Shown in pieces: positions 44,311 through 53,259 of a stretch of 64,000 nt of DNA. The notes under the pieces were generated by a model that searched no databases, was not told the DNA's origin, and worked only from the letters and a program-made list of their open reading frames with translations. Both the position numbers and the translations under genes were made by a program. Source of the DNA: Pontixanthobacter luteolus. GTDB lineage: Bacteria > Pseudomonadota > Alphaproteobacteria > Sphingomonadales > Sphingomonadaceae. The DNA lies in the NCBI RefSeq assembly GCF_009828095.1, contig NZ_WTYP01000001.1, positions 620,001 through 684,000 of the forward strand. The letters are read 5' to 3'. Every line of letters begins with the position of its first letter. Position 1 is the first letter of the stretch.

Positions 44311-44640
44311 CTTCGCTTCCTTCACAATGTAATGCCGATCGCTGGCTGATCCGCACCATTGCGGGGCCCCTCCGGCTTTCTTCAACACCGCCACTTTCGC
44401 AGCGGATGGGCGCACATAGCTGGACTGGTCCGAAAAGCAAGTCCGAAAGCGCGACGAACACCGCGCGGACACATTCTGGCCGGGAGCAAAAGCGCCGATC
44501 AATCCCGGGCCCAGGGCCAGAACTGGCTCCGGAAATGGTTAACAAAATCAGCCCAGCATGTCCGATCAATACAATAGGTATTCCTACGAATCGGGCAGAG
44601 GGGAATCGTTCAAGGGTTCTACGACGGGATTTTACAGGCA
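44311..44640. promoter_or_regulatory. rpsF leader and divergent promoter region
   Basis: No protein-coding frame was supported in this 330-base divergent gap between rpsF and the patatin-like gene. Near rpsF, CCGCA and TGCGG form a perfect 5-bp hairpin around ATGG (44351-44364, minus-strand reading). It sits about 40 bases upstream of the rpsF start. S6:S18 autoregulation through such leader hairpins is known in other bacteria; here it is only a possibility. The half nearer to the patatin-like gene is more A/T rich and probably holds its promoter. Confidence 0.4.
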
Positions 44641-45618
44641 ATGACGTTCAGGATTGTCGCATTCGACAGGGACGGAATCGGTGCTGCCGGCACTGCATAT
44701 CTGATGCACAAGCTTGACCCGGAAGGGCAGCTGGTTGGTGCAGCAGATATGTTTGCCGGCAATGCGATGGGCGCGATCACTGCGCTGGCCCTCGCAAATG
44801 GTGTCGAAATCGCTGAGATCATGAAGTTCTATCGCCAGAATGCCGAGGCCATGTTCGGCAACAATGCGGAGAACGCGAAATATTGTCACCAGCATATGAT
44901 CGCCGAACTTGGAAAACTGTTCGGTGCAGCGCGCTTGTCCGAAATGCCGCGCTCCGGTGCAAAACTGATGGTCAGTGTCGAGCGCCAATCCGACCCTGAG
45001 TCGAACCAGTGGGCTACGATCGAGATAGGCAATGGCCGTCATGACCGGTTCAGCGAAATGTTGCTGAGCGATCTGGCTGCTGCGGCATGCAGTGCGCAGG
45101 GCTATTTCGAACCCCACATTCTCCAGCCGATGGATCACCCTGCGCGTGGGCGTTTCCGGACCTCGCAATCGTCGGAATGCAATCCGTCCGCTGCCGCGAT
45201 GTGCTATGCCGAGGAACATTTCGGTATAAGTCAGGACGAATTCGAAGTGCTGTCGATCGGGCTAGAAAACGAGGGGCGGGCACAGAACGATAGTCAATCC
45301 GGAGAAGGAGAGCGTAGCTGGGCCTGGCCGTTCTCACGCATCACCCGCTCGATGTTCCGTAAGGCAGGCCTCCACACAGTTGACAGCAATTGCCGAGTTT
45401 CTGCCCTGGGCGAAAAATATATCCGGCTGCAGGCGCAGGCGTCAAAGCCATGTGGGTTTGATGATTGGCAGGAACTTTCGGCAGTATTCGACGCCATCGA
45501 TAAGTATTGCCGCACGGACGAATTCAGCCGCGCGCGCCGCCGTTTGCGCGCAAGCTGGTTGCCAGCAAAATCAGCAATTCCTGTCCCACGGCGGAGCCTG
45601 CATCAAGAATTCCGCTAA
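44641..45618 (+). CDS. patatin-like protein lacking the catalytic dyad
   Basis: This 325-residue protein follows the patatin (phospholipase A2-like) layout. The N-terminal FRIVAFDRDGIGAAGTAYL corresponds to the glycine-rich oxyanion loop. MFAGNAMGAITALALANGVEIAEIM corresponds to the nucleophile elbow, and FEVLSIGLEN to the conserved LSIGTG. The elbow reads G-N-A-M-G (A42) in place of G-x-S-x-G. The second catalytic motif, normally D-G-G/A before NNP, reads TSQSSECNPS (T174). Both catalytic residues are thus replaced, and the oxyanion loop is also altered. It is probably a non-enzymatic patatin-fold protein. The start is an ATG with a weak ribosome binding site. Confidence 0.72.
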   Translation: MTFRIVAFDRDGIGAAGTAYLMHKLDPEGQLVGAADMFAGNAMGAITALALANGVEIAEIMKFYRQNAEAMFGNNAENAKYCHQHMIAELGKLFGAARLSEMPRSGAKLMVSVERQSDPESNQWATIEIGNGRHDRFSEMLLSDLAAAACSAQGYFEPHILQPMDHPARGRFRTSQSSECNPSAAAMCYAEEHFGISQDEFEVLSIGLENEGRAQNDSQSGEGERSWAWPFSRITRSMFRKAGLHTVDSNCRVSALGEKYIRLQAQASKPCGFDDWQELSAVFDAIDKYCRTDEFSRARRRLRASWLPAKSAIPVPRRSLHQEFR

Positions 45619-45710
45619 GATAAGCGGGTGGCGAAGCAGGGAACTGCCTAGCTTGCCGGGACCAAATCGGCTTTAAGCCGTTCTTCGATAAACTGGATTC
45701 GGAGAACAAT

Positions 45711-46661
45711 GTGCCCGGCGGACTGGTAGCCCTTCTAGACGACGTTTCAATTATCGCCCGGACGGCGGCTGCTTCCATCGATGATATCGGCGTTGCTGCA
45801 AGCAAGGCCGGGACCAAGGCCGCCGGTGTCGTGATCGACGATGCCGCAGTGACCCCGTCCTATGTCACCGGGCTCAGCCCGGCGCGTGAACTGCCGATCA
45901 TATGGAGCATCACCAAGGGCAGCTTCCGGAACAAGTTGCTGATCCTGCTGCCCGGTGCGCTGTTGCTCAGCGAATTTCTGCCTTGGGCTATCATTCCGAT
46001 CCTGATGCTGGGCGGCGCCTACTTGTGCTATGAAGGCGCGGAGAAAGTGATCGAAAAACTTGGCGGTGCCAAACATGGCAAGACCGTCGAGGACCCGATC
46101 ACCGATCCGGTCGCATTCGAAAAGCAGCGAATTGCAGGGGCGATCAGGACAGACCTGATCCTGTCGGCTGAAATCATGGCGATCGCACTGAACGAAATCG
46201 ATCTGGACGACATTTTCCAGCGCGGTATCGCGCTTGCCGCCGTGGCAATCGCGATCACGATTGTGGTGTACGGCGCAGTCGCCCTGATCGTGAAGATGGA
46301 CGATGTCGGGCTGCATCTCGCACAGCGATCCTCAGTCGCGGCGCAAAATATCGGCAAACTGCTGCTTGCGGCGATGCCCAAGCTGCTGATCGCGCTGTCA
46401 TTCATCGGGACCATTGCGATGCTTTGGGTGGGCGGCGGAATCATCCTGCACGGCCTGAAAGAGCTCGGCATCGAAGGTCCGGAACATGCGGTAGAGCTTG
46501 CGCAGCACGCGGTCGAGGGTGCGACCGGGGCATTGTCCGGCATTCTCGGCTGGCTGACATTCGCAAGCCTGTCTGCGATTGCCGGGCTGGTGCTCGGAGC
46601 AATCCTGGTGTTCATCCTGCACAAGGTGTTCAAGATGGGCCATGAAGAGGTCGCTCACTGA
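45711..46661 (+). CDS. DUF808 (YedI-like) inner-membrane protein
   Basis: This 316-residue protein starts at GTG 45711 behind GGAGA. The N-terminal MPGGLVALLDDVSIIARTAAASIDD and the following AGTKAAGVVIDDAAVTPSYVTG are family hallmarks. About six to seven membrane segments follow, with ILSAEIMAIALNEI in the centre. The function of DUF808 is unknown. The stop overlaps the next start by one base. Confidence 0.88.
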   Translation: MPGGLVALLDDVSIIARTAAASIDDIGVAASKAGTKAAGVVIDDAAVTPSYVTGLSPARELPIIWSITKGSFRNKLLILLPGALLLSEFLPWAIIPILMLGGAYLCYEGAEKVIEKLGGAKHGKTVEDPITDPVAFEKQRIAGAIRTDLILSAEIMAIALNEIDLDDIFQRGIALAAVAIAITIVVYGAVALIVKMDDVGLHLAQRSSVAAQNIGKLLLAAMPKLLIALSFIGTIAMLWVGGGIILHGLKELGIEGPEHAVELAQHAVEGATGALSGILGWLTFASLSAIAGLVLGAILVFILHKVFKMGHEEVAH

Positions 46662-47323
46662 TGCAGGATTGGCGTCCGACGCTCTATACTTGCCAAGGGT
46701 CTCGGGGCCTTCGTGCAACATGGGCGGCGGCAGAGGCTGGGGCGGATCTGGACCTGCGCATGTTGCCATTTCCGCCGCGCTTTCAGGCGCCAGAATACCT
46801 CGAAATCAACCCGCTGGGCACGATCCCGATGCTGGTTGATGGCGGTAGCAAGATGACGGAAAGCTGCGCAATCGCGCATTATATCGCGGTAAAAAGTGGG
46901 GCTGATGCGCTGGTGGTTGGCCCGGACGAGCCGGACTATGCTCAATATCTCGATTTTACTTACCATGCCGATGCCACCATCACGTTCCCGCAGACGGTTT
47001 ACCTTCGCTTCGCGCGCTTCGAGCAGGGCAAGGGGCTTGAGGAAGCCGGGCACGCATATGCCAAATGGTTCGGTAAACGGTTGGTGAAGGTTGAACAGCG
47101 CCTGGAATCGCGCGAATTTCTGTGTGCAGACCGCTTCACCGTTGCCGACATTTGCGTCGGCTATGCGCTTTACCTCGCGAACCGGATTGGCCTTGCTGAG
47201 TATCTCGGCCCGGGTGTTGTAGACTATCTGACAGCCATGACCCGGCGTAGCGGTTTTCAGAAAGCCCTGGCTCTGGAAGAATCAGCGTCGAAGGATGCCG
47301 GAACCGGCCCTGCCATCGGCTAG
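46661..47323 (+). CDS. glutathione S-transferase family protein
   Basis: This 220-residue protein has the N-terminal thioredoxin fold (CQGSRGLRATWAAAEAG, INPLGTIPMLVDGG, MTESCAIAHYI). The C-terminal helical domain has DRFTVADICVGYALYLA. The NPLG and ESCAI strings bind glutathione. The substrate is unknown. It is convergent with the Mur ligase gene; their stops overlap. Confidence 0.86.
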   Translation: MQDWRPTLYTCQGSRGLRATWAAAEAGADLDLRMLPFPPRFQAPEYLEINPLGTIPMLVDGGSKMTESCAIAHYIAVKSGADALVVGPDEPDYAQYLDFTYHADATITFPQTVYLRFARFEQGKGLEEAGHAYAKWFGKRLVKVEQRLESREFLCADRFTVADICVGYALYLANRIGLAEYLGPGVVDYLTAMTRRSGFQKALALEESASKDAGTGPAIG

Positions 47324-48744
47324 AGGGCTTTCAGCAGGCTTTCCGCAAATCCGGTCAAGGTATCGTCGCGTGCACCCATAATCACGATCCTGTCGCCCGG
47401 CTTGGCGATCGACTGGATCAATTTGGCGCAATCCTCGCGCGCGGGGACATGATCAGCCAGTCGCCCGCCATCCTCGATCATTTCAATGATCCGTTCACTG
47501 CCGACGCTGCGGTCCACCGTGCCGCCGAAATAGACGGGATCGCACATGATCGTGATATCTTCTGGCCCTAGTTCGGCCACGAAGGTATCCGCCAGTTCAT
47601 GCCCCATTTGCCGAAGCGGGCCGTATCCGTGGGGCTGGAAGAACGCGATCACGCGTCCCGGATGGCTTTTCAGCGTCCGCAGCGTTGCCGCGCATTTTTC
47701 AGGGTTATGGCCGAAATCGTCGATCACGGTGATACCGGATTCGCTCGTGCCGATGACGTTGAAGCGGCGGGCCAGGCCAGCAAATCCGGCCAGAGCAGTC
47801 ACAGCTTTGGCAACCGGGACGCCAGCAGCGATTGCCCCGGCAATGGCCGCCAGCGCGTTGGATAGATTGTGCCTACCGGGCATGTTCAGGACGAGGGGGT
47901 GTTCGCTTCCATCATGCCGGTCGATCACGGTCGCCGCCTGGCGCACAGGTCCGTCCGCGATGCTGCCGGGAACGATGCCGATTTGCGCCTTGTCCTGATC
48001 GATCCCGAAAGTCAGTGCCTTGATTGCACGCGGCAGTAACGCCAGAGCTTCGGCATTGTCAGCATTGATGACCGCGACCCCGCTGCGGGCGAGGAAATCG
48101 CCGAACAGGGCGCGCAGTTCCTCCATGCTTTTGTGATCGAGGCTGACATTGAGCAGTATGCCAACTGCGGGACGGTAAAGCGCAATCGACCCGTCGCTTT
48201 CGTCAACTTCGCTTACAAAAGCGCCGGGCCCGCCGACGATCGCGCTGGCGAATGGACGGTCTTCGCTGACGAAATTCTTCATCACCGCGCCGTTCATGAC
48301 CGTGGGATCGCCGCCCGTTGCGTGCAGAATCCACCCGAGCATTCCCGTAACGGTGGACTTGCCGCTGGTTCCGGCGATGCCGATCCCTGCACCCGATGTG
48401 TTGAACAGGATCGACAGCAATTCCGCGCGCGTCATCCTAAGGCATCCAAGTTCTGCGGCGCGAACCACCTCGGGCACGGTGTCTTCGACCGCGGCGGAAG
48501 CGACCAGGATCTGATCGCTGACGGTAATGCCGCTGCCGTCTTGCGGAAACAGAGCGAAACCCTGCTTCTCAAGAGCGGCAAATTTTTCCGGCGAGCGGCC
48601 CTGGTCGCGGCTGCGATCAGAGCCCGATACGCTGGCCCCGCGCCCTTTCAGGATTTGCGCCAAGGGCAGCATTCCGGACCCGCCAATGCCGCAAAAAAAG
48701 AAAGGACGGTCCAGCAGTTCTTCGTAAGTGGGGAATTCGCTCAT
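47320..48744 (-). CDS. MurC/Mpl-like Mur ligase
   Basis: This 474-residue protein starts at MSEFPTYEELLDRP. The frame continues upstream, but that part would overlap the divergent ldcA and has no family character. The N-terminal FFFCGIGGSGMLPLAQILKGRGASVSGSD is MurC/Mpl-like. The ATP loop is GIAGTSGKSTVTGM, in place of the usual GTHGKTTT. The C-terminal domain shows DDFGHNPEKCAATL, FFQPHGYGPLR. It is probably a ligase acting on UDP-MurNAc. Adjacency to LdcA points to peptide recycling rather than de novo synthesis, which is inference. Confidence 0.8.
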   Translation of the reverse strand: MSEFPTYEELLDRPFFFCGIGGSGMLPLAQILKGRGASVSGSDRSRDQGRSPEKFAALEKQGFALFPQDGSGITVSDQILVASAAVEDTVPEVVRAAELGCLRMTRAELLSILFNTSGAGIGIAGTSGKSTVTGMLGWILHATGGDPTVMNGAVMKNFVSEDRPFASAIVGGPGAFVSEVDESDGSIALYRPAVGILLNVSLDHKSMEELRALFGDFLARSGVAVINADNAEALALLPRAIKALTFGIDQDKAQIGIVPGSIADGPVRQAATVIDRHDGSEHPLVLNMPGRHNLSNALAAIAGAIAAGVPVAKAVTALAGFAGLARRFNVIGTSESGITVIDDFGHNPEKCAATLRTLKSHPGRVIAFFQPHGYGPLRQMGHELADTFVAELGPEDITIMCDPVYFGGTVDRSVGSERIIEMIEDGGRLADHVPAREDCAKLIQSIAKPGDRIVIMGARDDTLTGFAESLLKAL

Positions 48745-48797
48745 GCAGCGTGCGGTATGCAGTTGTGTGACGGCTTGCAAGCTGGCTAGATGCATCA

Positions 48798-49622
48798 ATG
48801 ATACGAATTGCGATTTGTGCACCGGGCAAACGGCTCGAGCAGGATAGGGCGGACGCTGTGCGCGACCTGCTGGCCAGTGATGACCAGGTAGAACTGGTGT
48901 TTCACCGGCAATGCTTTGCACGGCACGGCCATTTCGCAGGTGATGACGCGGCCCGGCTGAATGCTTTTCTGGAATGCGCGAATGATCCGTCTTTTGACGC
49001 GGTCTGGTTTGCGATGGGCGGATACGGTGCCAACCGCATTGCTGCGCAGGCAATACCGCAACTGACGCACGCTGCGCATTCGAAAAGCTATCTTGGTTAT
49101 TCCGACAATGGCTATTTGCTCGCCGCGCTTCACAAGGCTGGAATCGGCCAGAGCGTTCACGCACCTCTGGTTGGCGACATCAGGCGGACCGGCGGGGATC
49201 GGGCGATATTGAGGGTCATTGACTGGTTGAAGGGCGGCACAGGCGGGCTGGAACCTTCACTGGACAGCACCCCGGCGGCGGCGTTCAACCTGACGACGCT
49301 GGCCATGCTCGTCGGCACGGAATTGATCCCCGATCTAAGCGGCCATGTGGTCATGGTCGAGGAAGTGTCGGAACATCTGTATTCGGTCGACCGCCTGTTT
49401 TTTCATATCACGCAGCATCTGCGCGGTATTGCCGGGCTGCGGCTTGGCCGTATATCCGAGGTGCCCGAAAATGACCGCCCATTCGGGGCCAGTCCGGAGG
49501 AAATAGCGCGGTATTGGTGCGAAAAGGGCGGTATTCCCTTCCTAGGCAATGCGGAGATCGGCCATGACGCGGACAACACAATCGTGCCGTTCGGACTTGC
49601 GAGATCCGCCAACGCCGAATAG
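48798..49622 (+). CDS. ldcA: S66 family LD-carboxypeptidase
   Basis: LdcA removes the terminal D-Ala from recycled tetrapeptides in the cytosol. The 274-residue protein has the nucleophile S102 in LGYSDNG, E188 in VEEVSEH and H256 in IGHDADN, plus FAMGGYGANRI. These are the S66 catalytic Ser-Glu-His and the conserved GGYGA. The gene is divergent from the Mur ligase across a 53-base gap, so shared regulation is likely. Confidence 0.9.
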   Translation: MIRIAICAPGKRLEQDRADAVRDLLASDDQVELVFHRQCFARHGHFAGDDAARLNAFLECANDPSFDAVWFAMGGYGANRIAAQAIPQLTHAAHSKSYLGYSDNGYLLAALHKAGIGQSVHAPLVGDIRRTGGDRAILRVIDWLKGGTGGLEPSLDSTPAAAFNLTTLAMLVGTELIPDLSGHVVMVEEVSEHLYSVDRLFFHITQHLRGIAGLRLGRISEVPENDRPFGASPEEIARYWCEKGGIPFLGNAEIGHDADNTIVPFGLARSANAE

Positions 49623-49686
49623 GCGCGAGGCACGAACATCGGCGCGCCATACAATCAATCGGCAGCGCGAAGAGGGGATCTGAATA

Positions 49687-50625
49687 ATGCGAGCTTTTGT
49701 ATTTCCCGGACAGGGTAGCCAGAAAGTGGGCATGGGCACTGAACTGGCTGCGGCCAGCGCCGCCGCGCGCAGCGTGTTTGAAGAGGTCGACGATGCATTG
49801 TCGCAAAATCTCTCCACCATCATGCGTGACGGGCCAGAAGAAGAATTAACTCTGACCGAGAATGCACAGCCGGCGATCATGGCCAATGCCATCGCCACTC
49901 TGCGCGTGCTGGAGCAGGATTTCGGCATTTCGCTGGCTGACAATGCTGGCTGCGTGGCTGGACATTCGCTGGGCGAATACAGCGCGCTTTGTGCCGTCGG
50001 CGCGTTCTCGCTTGCCGACACAGCGCGGTTGCTCAAACTGCGCGGCAAGGCGATGCAGGCAGCAGTGCCCGTGGGGGTCGGCGCAATGTGCGCACTGCTG
50101 GGCGCTGACGTCGAGAAGGCGCAGGCGCTTGCAGATGCAGCCGCTGAGGGTGAAGTATGCGAACTGGCGAACGACAACGACCCGACGCAGGTCGTGCTTT
50201 CCGGCCACACTGGCGCGATTGAACGCGCGGTCGGACTGGTGAAAGATCACAGCATCAAGCGCGGCGTTCCGCTGCCCGTCTCCGCGCCGTTTCATTGTTC
50301 GCTGATGCAGCCTGCAGCCGATGCCATGGCAGAGGCGCTATCCGAAACGCCGCCACAGGATCTGGCCGTGCCGCTCTATGCCAATGTTACTGCCTCGCTG
50401 GTCGATGATCCGGCGCAGGTTCAGGAATTGCTGGTGCAGCAGGTGACCGGGCGGGTGCGCTGGCGCGAGAGCGTGATGGCGATGCGCGCAGCCGGTGCTG
50501 AACATTTCGTGGAACTCGGCGGCAAGGTTCTCGGCCCGATGATCGGGCGGATCGACCGTGAAGCCAAAGTCTCCATCGTCATCACGATGGAAGATATCGA
50601 GGCACTTGCCGGAGAACTGTCATGA
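49687..50625 (+). CDS. fabD: malonyl-CoA:ACP transacylase
   Basis: FabD loads malonyl groups onto ACP. The 312-residue protein has the catalytic S94 in AGHSLGEYSA and histidine in SAPFHCSLMQ, plus FPGQGSQKVGMG at the start. Length is canonical. The next gene overlaps its stop (ATGA), so the classic fabD-fabG pair is interrupted. Confidence 0.96.
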   Translation: MRAFVFPGQGSQKVGMGTELAAASAAARSVFEEVDDALSQNLSTIMRDGPEEELTLTENAQPAIMANAIATLRVLEQDFGISLADNAGCVAGHSLGEYSALCAVGAFSLADTARLLKLRGKAMQAAVPVGVGAMCALLGADVEKAQALADAAAEGEVCELANDNDPTQVVLSGHTGAIERAVGLVKDHSIKRGVPLPVSAPFHCSLMQPAADAMAEALSETPPQDLAVPLYANVTASLVDDPAQVQELLVQQVTGRVRWRESVMAMRAAGAEHFVELGGKVLGPMIGRIDREAKVSIVITMEDIEALAGELS

Positions 50626-51203
50626 AATTCGGACTTTCCGCGGCCCTGACGGCCTGCATTTTTGCCCTGCCGGCCACGGCCCATGCGGCCGAAAACCTCG
50701 ATTGCGCGATTGTCGTCAGCGGCGATGCTGAAGCAGCAAAACTGGACCGCTACGTCGAAGAATTCAGTTCTGAGACCTTTGACGAAGACCTGATGTCGCA
50801 AGGCGTAATGGAAGTATTGGCAGGTCAGATCGAAGCATGCGCAGCCGAAAACTCGTGGTCCGAGCAAGCGTCGGAAATGGCGTTCCTATATTCGATGTCC
50901 TTGCTGAACGAACGCGGCATGCGTCAATCCGCACCGATCGCTGCTGACATTCTGCGCCAGATCGACAACGATATTCCCGCATCCGAGAGAGATCGTTTCT
51001 GGGCGATTGCACAGACAATCGCCGGGGATATCACTGAACTGGGCGAGGCGGTAATGCCTGACGACGATGACATCGTTTTTCTGGGCGAAATCCTCGAGCG
51101 GCTTGACCCCGGCGGCAGCGAGAGCACCGATGAAGATGTTGGCGCGCTGATGACCATGATCATCCTCAAGCGGCAGGCCAAAGACCTGTTTGCAAATTTC
51201 TAA
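50622..51203 (+). CDS. secreted protein of unknown function between fabD and fabG
   Basis: This 193-residue protein has a signal peptide (MKFGLSAALTACIFALPATA) with likely cleavage after AHA. The mature part is acidic and helical (DDDDIVFLGEILERLD, DVGALMTMIILKRQAKDLF), with only two cysteines. It starts inside the fabD stop (ATGA) and ends 16 bases before fabG. No domain was recognised. A periplasmic protein coupled to fatty acid synthesis genes is odd, and the role is unknown. Confidence 0.72.
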   Translation: MKFGLSAALTACIFALPATAHAAENLDCAIVVSGDAEAAKLDRYVEEFSSETFDEDLMSQGVMEVLAGQIEACAAENSWSEQASEMAFLYSMSLLNERGMRQSAPIAADILRQIDNDIPASERDRFWAIAQTIAGDITELGEAVMPDDDDIVFLGEILERLDPGGSESTDEDVGALMTMIILKRQAKDLFANF

Positions 51204-51219
51204 CTGGAGTACCGATCCC

Positions 51220-51972
51220 GTGTTCAATCTTTCAGGCAAAACCGCACTCGTCACTGGCGCCAGCGGAGGCATCGGTTCCGCAATCGCCATCGCCCTCGCA
51301 AAGCAGGGGGCACGCCTTGCCTTGTCAGGCTCCAACGGCGACAAATTGCGCGCCTTCCGCGAACAGCTGAACGATGAGATTGGCGGGGATCACGTCGAAA
51401 TCACTTGCGACCTGTCGAACACGGAGAGCGTCGAACATCTGGTTCCGGCGACCGTCGATACGCTGGGCAAGATGGATATTCTGGTCAACAATGCCGGGAT
51501 CACGCGCGACAACCTCGCCATGCGGATGAAGGACGAGGAATGGGATCAGGTGATGAAGGTCAACCTTGAGGCGGCCTTCCGCCTGATGCGTGCGTCGGCC
51601 CGTCCGATGATGAAGGCGCGGCAAGGGCGTATCATCAGCATTACCAGCGTGGTGGGTGCCACCGGGAATCCCGGCCAGATGAACTATGCAGCGGCGAAGG
51701 CGGGGCTTGTCGGAATGTCCAAGAGCCTGGCTCAGGAACTCGCAAGTCGCGGCGTTACGGTAAACTGCGTCGCGCCGGGCTTCATTCGTACAGCGATGAC
51801 CGACGAATTGCCTGATGCGCAGAAGGACGCGCTGAATGCACGGATTCCGATGGGCCGCATGGGCGAAGGCGAAGATATCGGTGCTGCGGTTGCATATCTG
51901 GCGTCTGACGAAGCCTCCTATGTTACCGGGCAGACGCTGCACGTGAACGGCGGCATGGCGATGCTGGGCTGA
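51220..51972 (+). CDS. fabG: 3-oxoacyl-ACP reductase
   Basis: FabG reduces beta-ketoacyl-ACP with NADPH. Translation starts at GTG 51220 (MFNLSGKTALVTGAS), supported by a TGGAGT site 7 bases upstream. An earlier in-frame start at 51190 lies within the preceding gene. The SDR motifs TGASGGIG and NNAG, the catalytic serine and YAAAK, and the end VTGQTLHVNGGMAM are all present. The 250-residue length is canonical. Confidence 0.95.
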   Translation: MFNLSGKTALVTGASGGIGSAIAIALAKQGARLALSGSNGDKLRAFREQLNDEIGGDHVEITCDLSNTESVEHLVPATVDTLGKMDILVNNAGITRDNLAMRMKDEEWDQVMKVNLEAAFRLMRASARPMMKARQGRIISITSVVGATGNPGQMNYAAAKAGLVGMSKSLAQELASRGVTVNCVAPGFIRTAMTDELPDAQKDALNARIPMGRMGEGEDIGAAVAYLASDEASYVTGQTLHVNGGMAMLG

Positions 51973-52127
51973 GCGAACGGGCGGCAGAGAGGTTTTATCC
52001 CCAAGGAATCGGGGTTTCCCCCTCTATAACCTTGCCCCGGGGGTCTCCACCGCTAAGGATAATGCTGACTTTACCGGCGCAGGCTGGCGATTCCGGCCAC
52101 CCGCGCGCAATAGGGAATTGAGACGCG

Positions 52128-53255
52128 ATGAAGGCCACAATCGAACGCGCTACGCTGCTGCGCTGTTTGTCCCACGTTCAGTCGGTGGTCGAACGCCGCA
52201 ACACCATTCCGATCCTGTCGAATGTGCTGATCGAGGCTGACGAAGCCGGATCGGTCAAAGTGATGGCGACCGACCTCGACCTGCAAGTGATTGAGAACAT
52301 GAGCGCTGCCTCTGTCGAAAGCGCTGGCGCGATCACGGTATCTGCCCACCTGCTGTTCGATATCGCCCGCAAGCTGCCGGAAGGCAGCCAGGTCGGTCTG
52401 GAAACGGCTGAAAACCGCATGGCGATCAAGGCGGGGCGCAGCCGCTTTTCGCTCCCGACCCTGCCGCGTGATGATTTCCCGACAATCGTTGAAGGCGATC
52501 TGCCGACCAGTTTCGAGCTTCCGGCGAAGACGCTGGCGGAACTGATTGACCGCACGCGTTTTGCGATCTCGACAGAAGAAACCCGTTATTATCTGAACGG
52601 CATTTTCCTGCACGTGGCGGATGATGACAAACCTGTTCTGAAAGCTGCCGCAACCGACGGTCACCGCCTCGCGCGGTTCACCATCGACCAGCCAGAGGGC
52701 GCCGAAGGGATGCCTGACGTGATCGTCCCGCGTAAGGCGGTGGCTGAGCTGCGCAAGCTGCTGGAAGAAGCGCTGGACGGGAACGTGCAAATCGACCTTT
52801 CGGCCAGCAAGATCCGTTTCACGCTGGGCGGCGAGGGCGGCGTTGTTCTCACCTCCAAGCTGATTGACGGGACTTTCCCCGATTACAGCCGTGTCATTCC
52901 CACGGGTAACGACAAGCTGCTGAAAATCGATCCGCGAGCCTTCTATTCGGGTGTCGACCGGGTTGCGACCATCGCGACCGAGAAAACTCGCGCGGTCAAG
53001 ATGGCCCTCGAAAATGACAAGGTCATCCTCTCTGTCACCAGCCCGGATAACGGGACTGCGACAGAAGAAGTCGCTGCGGAATACGGTTCGGATGGGTTCG
53101 AGATTGGCTTCAATGCCAATTACCTGAAGGACATTCTCAGCCAGATCGACAGCGATCAGGTTGAACTGCACCTGGCCGATGCAGGCGCGCCGACCCTGAT
53201 CCGCAAGGATGACAAGAGCCCGGCACTTTATGTCCTGATGCCGATGCGGGTGTAA
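52128..53255 (+). CDS. dnaN: DNA polymerase III sliding clamp (beta subunit)
   Basis: The clamp tethers polymerase III to DNA. The 375-residue protein starts MKATIERATLLRCLSHVQSVVERRNTIPILSNVLIEA and ends with the conserved ALYVLMPMRV. The three-fold repeat of the clamp fold is clear. It is not next to dnaA here, which is common in alphaproteobacteria. A 155-base gap upstream contains a CCCC/GGGG hairpin followed by TTTCC that may end fabG transcription. Confidence 0.96.
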   Translation: MKATIERATLLRCLSHVQSVVERRNTIPILSNVLIEADEAGSVKVMATDLDLQVIENMSAASVESAGAITVSAHLLFDIARKLPEGSQVGLETAENRMAIKAGRSRFSLPTLPRDDFPTIVEGDLPTSFELPAKTLAELIDRTRFAISTEETRYYLNGIFLHVADDDKPVLKAAATDGHRLARFTIDQPEGAEGMPDVIVPRKAVAELRKLLEEALDGNVQIDLSASKIRFTLGGEGGVVLTSKLIDGTFPDYSRVIPTGNDKLLKIDPRAFYSGVDRVATIATEKTRAVKMALENDKVILSVTSPDNGTATEEVAAEYGSDGFEIGFNANYLKDILSQIDSDQVELHLADAGAPTLIRKDDKSPALYVLMPMRV

Positions 53256-53259
53256 GTCG

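Noticed and set aside
44641-47323. Patatin-like protein plus neighbours considered as a CBASS-type defence unit
   Set aside because: No cyclase, ubiquitin-like or other CBASS gene is adjacent, and the patatin catalytic residues are missing.
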